Positions 51,347 to 51,956 of a stretch of DNA of 51,956 bases are shown here, in pieces. The stretch's first letter is position 1; the number at the start of each line of letters is the position of its first letter. Location: the NCBI GenBank assembly GCA_949292205.1, contig CASEYR010000012.1:1-51956 (forward strand). The letters are read 5' to 3'. The notes under the pieces were generated by a model, which saw only the letters and a list, made by a program, of their open reading frames with translations, ran no database searches and was not told where the DNA came from. The DNA is from an uncultured Alphaproteobacteria bacterium. GTDB taxonomy: Bacteria > Pseudomonadota > Alphaproteobacteria > CAAHEQ01 > UBA3637. Made by a program: the position numbers and the translations under genes.

Positions 51347-51706
51347 TTACTGGATGGTTTCGGGTGTTTCATCAACTTCCGGTCCAATCGCTATCAGTCG
51401 GTATCTGCGAACCCCGTCTTTCTTTTCGGACGTAAGTGTGGCTCCGACTTGCTTACTTGCCAAGACTGACATGGCACCTCGGACAGAGTTTTCTTTCCAC
51501 CCGAGTTTATCGGCTAGTTCCTTTATGGTAACGCCTTCTTCCTTTGTCAGCATGACGGCCATCATTGCCGTTTTGAATTGCTTGGAAGTGTTTTTAATGT
51601 CTGTATCCGGTGATGTTATGTCGTTGAGGGTTTGGGTTAGCGTATTGCCCAAGTCTTCAAAGGTTATAACTTCTGTTGATTTGGTTTTGTTTTTTTGTGT
51701 TGTCAT
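51347..51706 (-). CDS. DUF3489 family protein (helix-turn-helix type)
   Basis: The 119-residue protein has a C-terminal DUF3489 domain (about 50-105): KTAMMAVMLTKEEGVTIKE, LADKLGWKENSVRGAMS, ATLTSEKKDGVRRYRL. The middle part reads like a winged helix that binds DNA. In other alphaproteobacterial mobile regions DUF3489 and DUF2924-recombinase genes are neighbours; here they are 8.7 kb apart on opposite strands. The start at 51706 follows AAAGGA. An ATG 11 codons earlier is less likely. It is divergent from the gene at 51804, with repeated leader copy C between. Confidence 0.85.
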   Translation of the reverse strand: MTTQKNKTKSTEVITFEDLGNTLTQTLNDITSPDTDIKNTSKQFKTAMMAVMLTKEEGVTIKELADKLGWKENSVRGAMSVLASKQVGATLTSEKKDGVRRYRLIAIGPEVDETPETIQ

Positions 51707-51751
51707 CTTATAAGTCCTTTCATTGATTAGGTTTAACACAACTTGAATGAA

Positions 51752-51784
51752 TGCTTGGATTTACAATTATATCCAGTTAATTGT
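51752..51784 (-). repeat. Repeated leader core, copy C (opposite strand)
   Basis: On the minus strand AATTAACTGGATATAATT (51765-51782) followed by CCAAGCA (51752-51758) matches copies A and B, with TATAAT pointing toward the DUF3489 gene. It lies between divergent genes, as expected for a shared regulator-binding or promoter element. Confidence 0.7.
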
Positions 51785-51803
51785 TGCAAAAAAGGGAAAA
51801 TAA

Positions 51804-51956
51804 ATGGGACAAAAGGTTTCACTTCGGGAATATGCCCGTATGCGAGGTGTCCGGCTTAATGCCGTGCAGACAGCCTTAAAAACCGGACGGATCCACGCTG
51901 CCCCCGATGGGCGAATAGATGTGGAGGAAGCGAACCGGGAATGGTTTATGAACACC
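51804..51956 (+). CDS. Helix-turn-helix protein, possible packaging-region start (C-terminus outside window)
   Basis: The first 51 residues run to the window edge (MGQKVSLREYARMRG... ending REWFMNT). VSLREYARMRGVRLNAVQTAL followed by TGRI and DGRIDVEEANREW is a common opening of small DNA-binding proteins at the start of phage packaging regions (Nu1/terminase-small-subunit-like). AAAAGGGAAA lies ahead of the start. The truncated product prevents firm naming, but it suggests the structural gene block lies to the right. Confidence 0.6.
   Translation, partial: MGQKVSLREYARMRGVRLNAVQTALKTGRIHAAPDGRIDVEEANREWFMNT

Larger units (their letters stand above)
41713..51956. mobile_element. Prophage or related integrative element (right end outside window)
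   Basis: Gene content changes abruptly after tRNA-Pro. The region holds a DUF2924-serine recombinase pair, small genes with strong ribosome-binding sites and overlapping starts, a sigma-like protein, a DUF6291 replication-type protein, DUF6362, a SAM synthetase, a ParB-methyltransferase, DUF6891- and DUF3489-like proteins and the start of a DNA-binding protein typical of packaging regions. From about 46 kb the sequence is visibly richer in G+C than the chromosome. Several noncoding repeats are shared only within this region. No capsid, tail or terminase large subunit is seen, so an integrative plasmid-like element remains possible. Confidence 0.8.

Noticed and set aside
51767-51955. A minus-strand frame at the right edge
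   Set aside because: It is antisense to the helix-turn-helix protein at 51804, which has a ribosome-binding site and recognisable pattern.

Overview
The window looks like a contig from an AT-rich alphaproteobacterium, probably an uncultured host- or gut-associated lineage. This is inferred from gene content: an LptC/LptA-type protein in a kdsD-lptB operon, a short HRDC-less RNase D, RNase J, a TrmJ-type methyltransferase, a uL13-uS9 operon with an extended S9, and DUF2924/DUF3489 accessory genes. No rRNA is present, so the species cannot be named.

Positions 1-41700 are mostly chromosomal housekeeping. In order they hold a cysteine-rich protein cut by the window edge; a DUF465 (YdcH-like) protein; phosphofructokinase; an LPS-export operon (rnd-kdsD-lptC/A fusion-lptB); tRNA-Leu(CAG); and a phospholipid operon (psd-pssA, two secreted proteins, trmJ). 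An isolated three-gene cassette that looks like phage lysis genes follows (9165-10073), then tRNA-Val(GAC). Next is the cell-shape operon mreB-mreC-mreD-mrdA-rodA, ending in a TPR-methyltransferase. After it come membrane protein-uvrB-small protein, infA, a META lipoprotein with an arylsulfotransferase-like protein, three glycosyltransferases, rnj-birA, a periplasmic protein, sufE, pheST, rplM-rpsI, fic, RNase P RNA, three repeat-type proteins of unknown function (MORN/YwqK-like and LRR-like), and tRNA-Pro(UGG). Genes are tightly packed, with many ATGA start/stop overlaps. Several stable-RNA and ribosomal promoters have clear -35/-10 boxes.

From about 41.7 kb to the right edge the content becomes that of a prophage or related mobile element. 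It has a DUF2924 + large serine recombinase pair, a sigma-like regulator, a DUF6291 replication-type protein, a DUF6362 protein, a short divergent S-adenosylmethionine synthetase, a roughly 600-base noncoding region, a ParB-domain/DNA-methyltransferase fusion, several small phage-like proteins, a DUF3489 regulator, and the start of a helix-turn-helix protein resembling packaging-region proteins. The right end is not in the window.

The most unusual material lies in this element. The noncoding region carries five copies of an odd palindrome (TAGTATCATACTA) on a 51-base register with partly conserved spacers. A 39-base motif is repeated upstream of two operons. Short inverted repeats flank the ribosome-binding sites of early genes. 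A roughly 80-base leader is present twice, with its core a third time on the other strand. A SAM synthetase next to a SAM-consuming DNA methyltransferase, with the palindrome array between them, suggests a self-contained DNA-modification and replication/partition module. That reading is inference.
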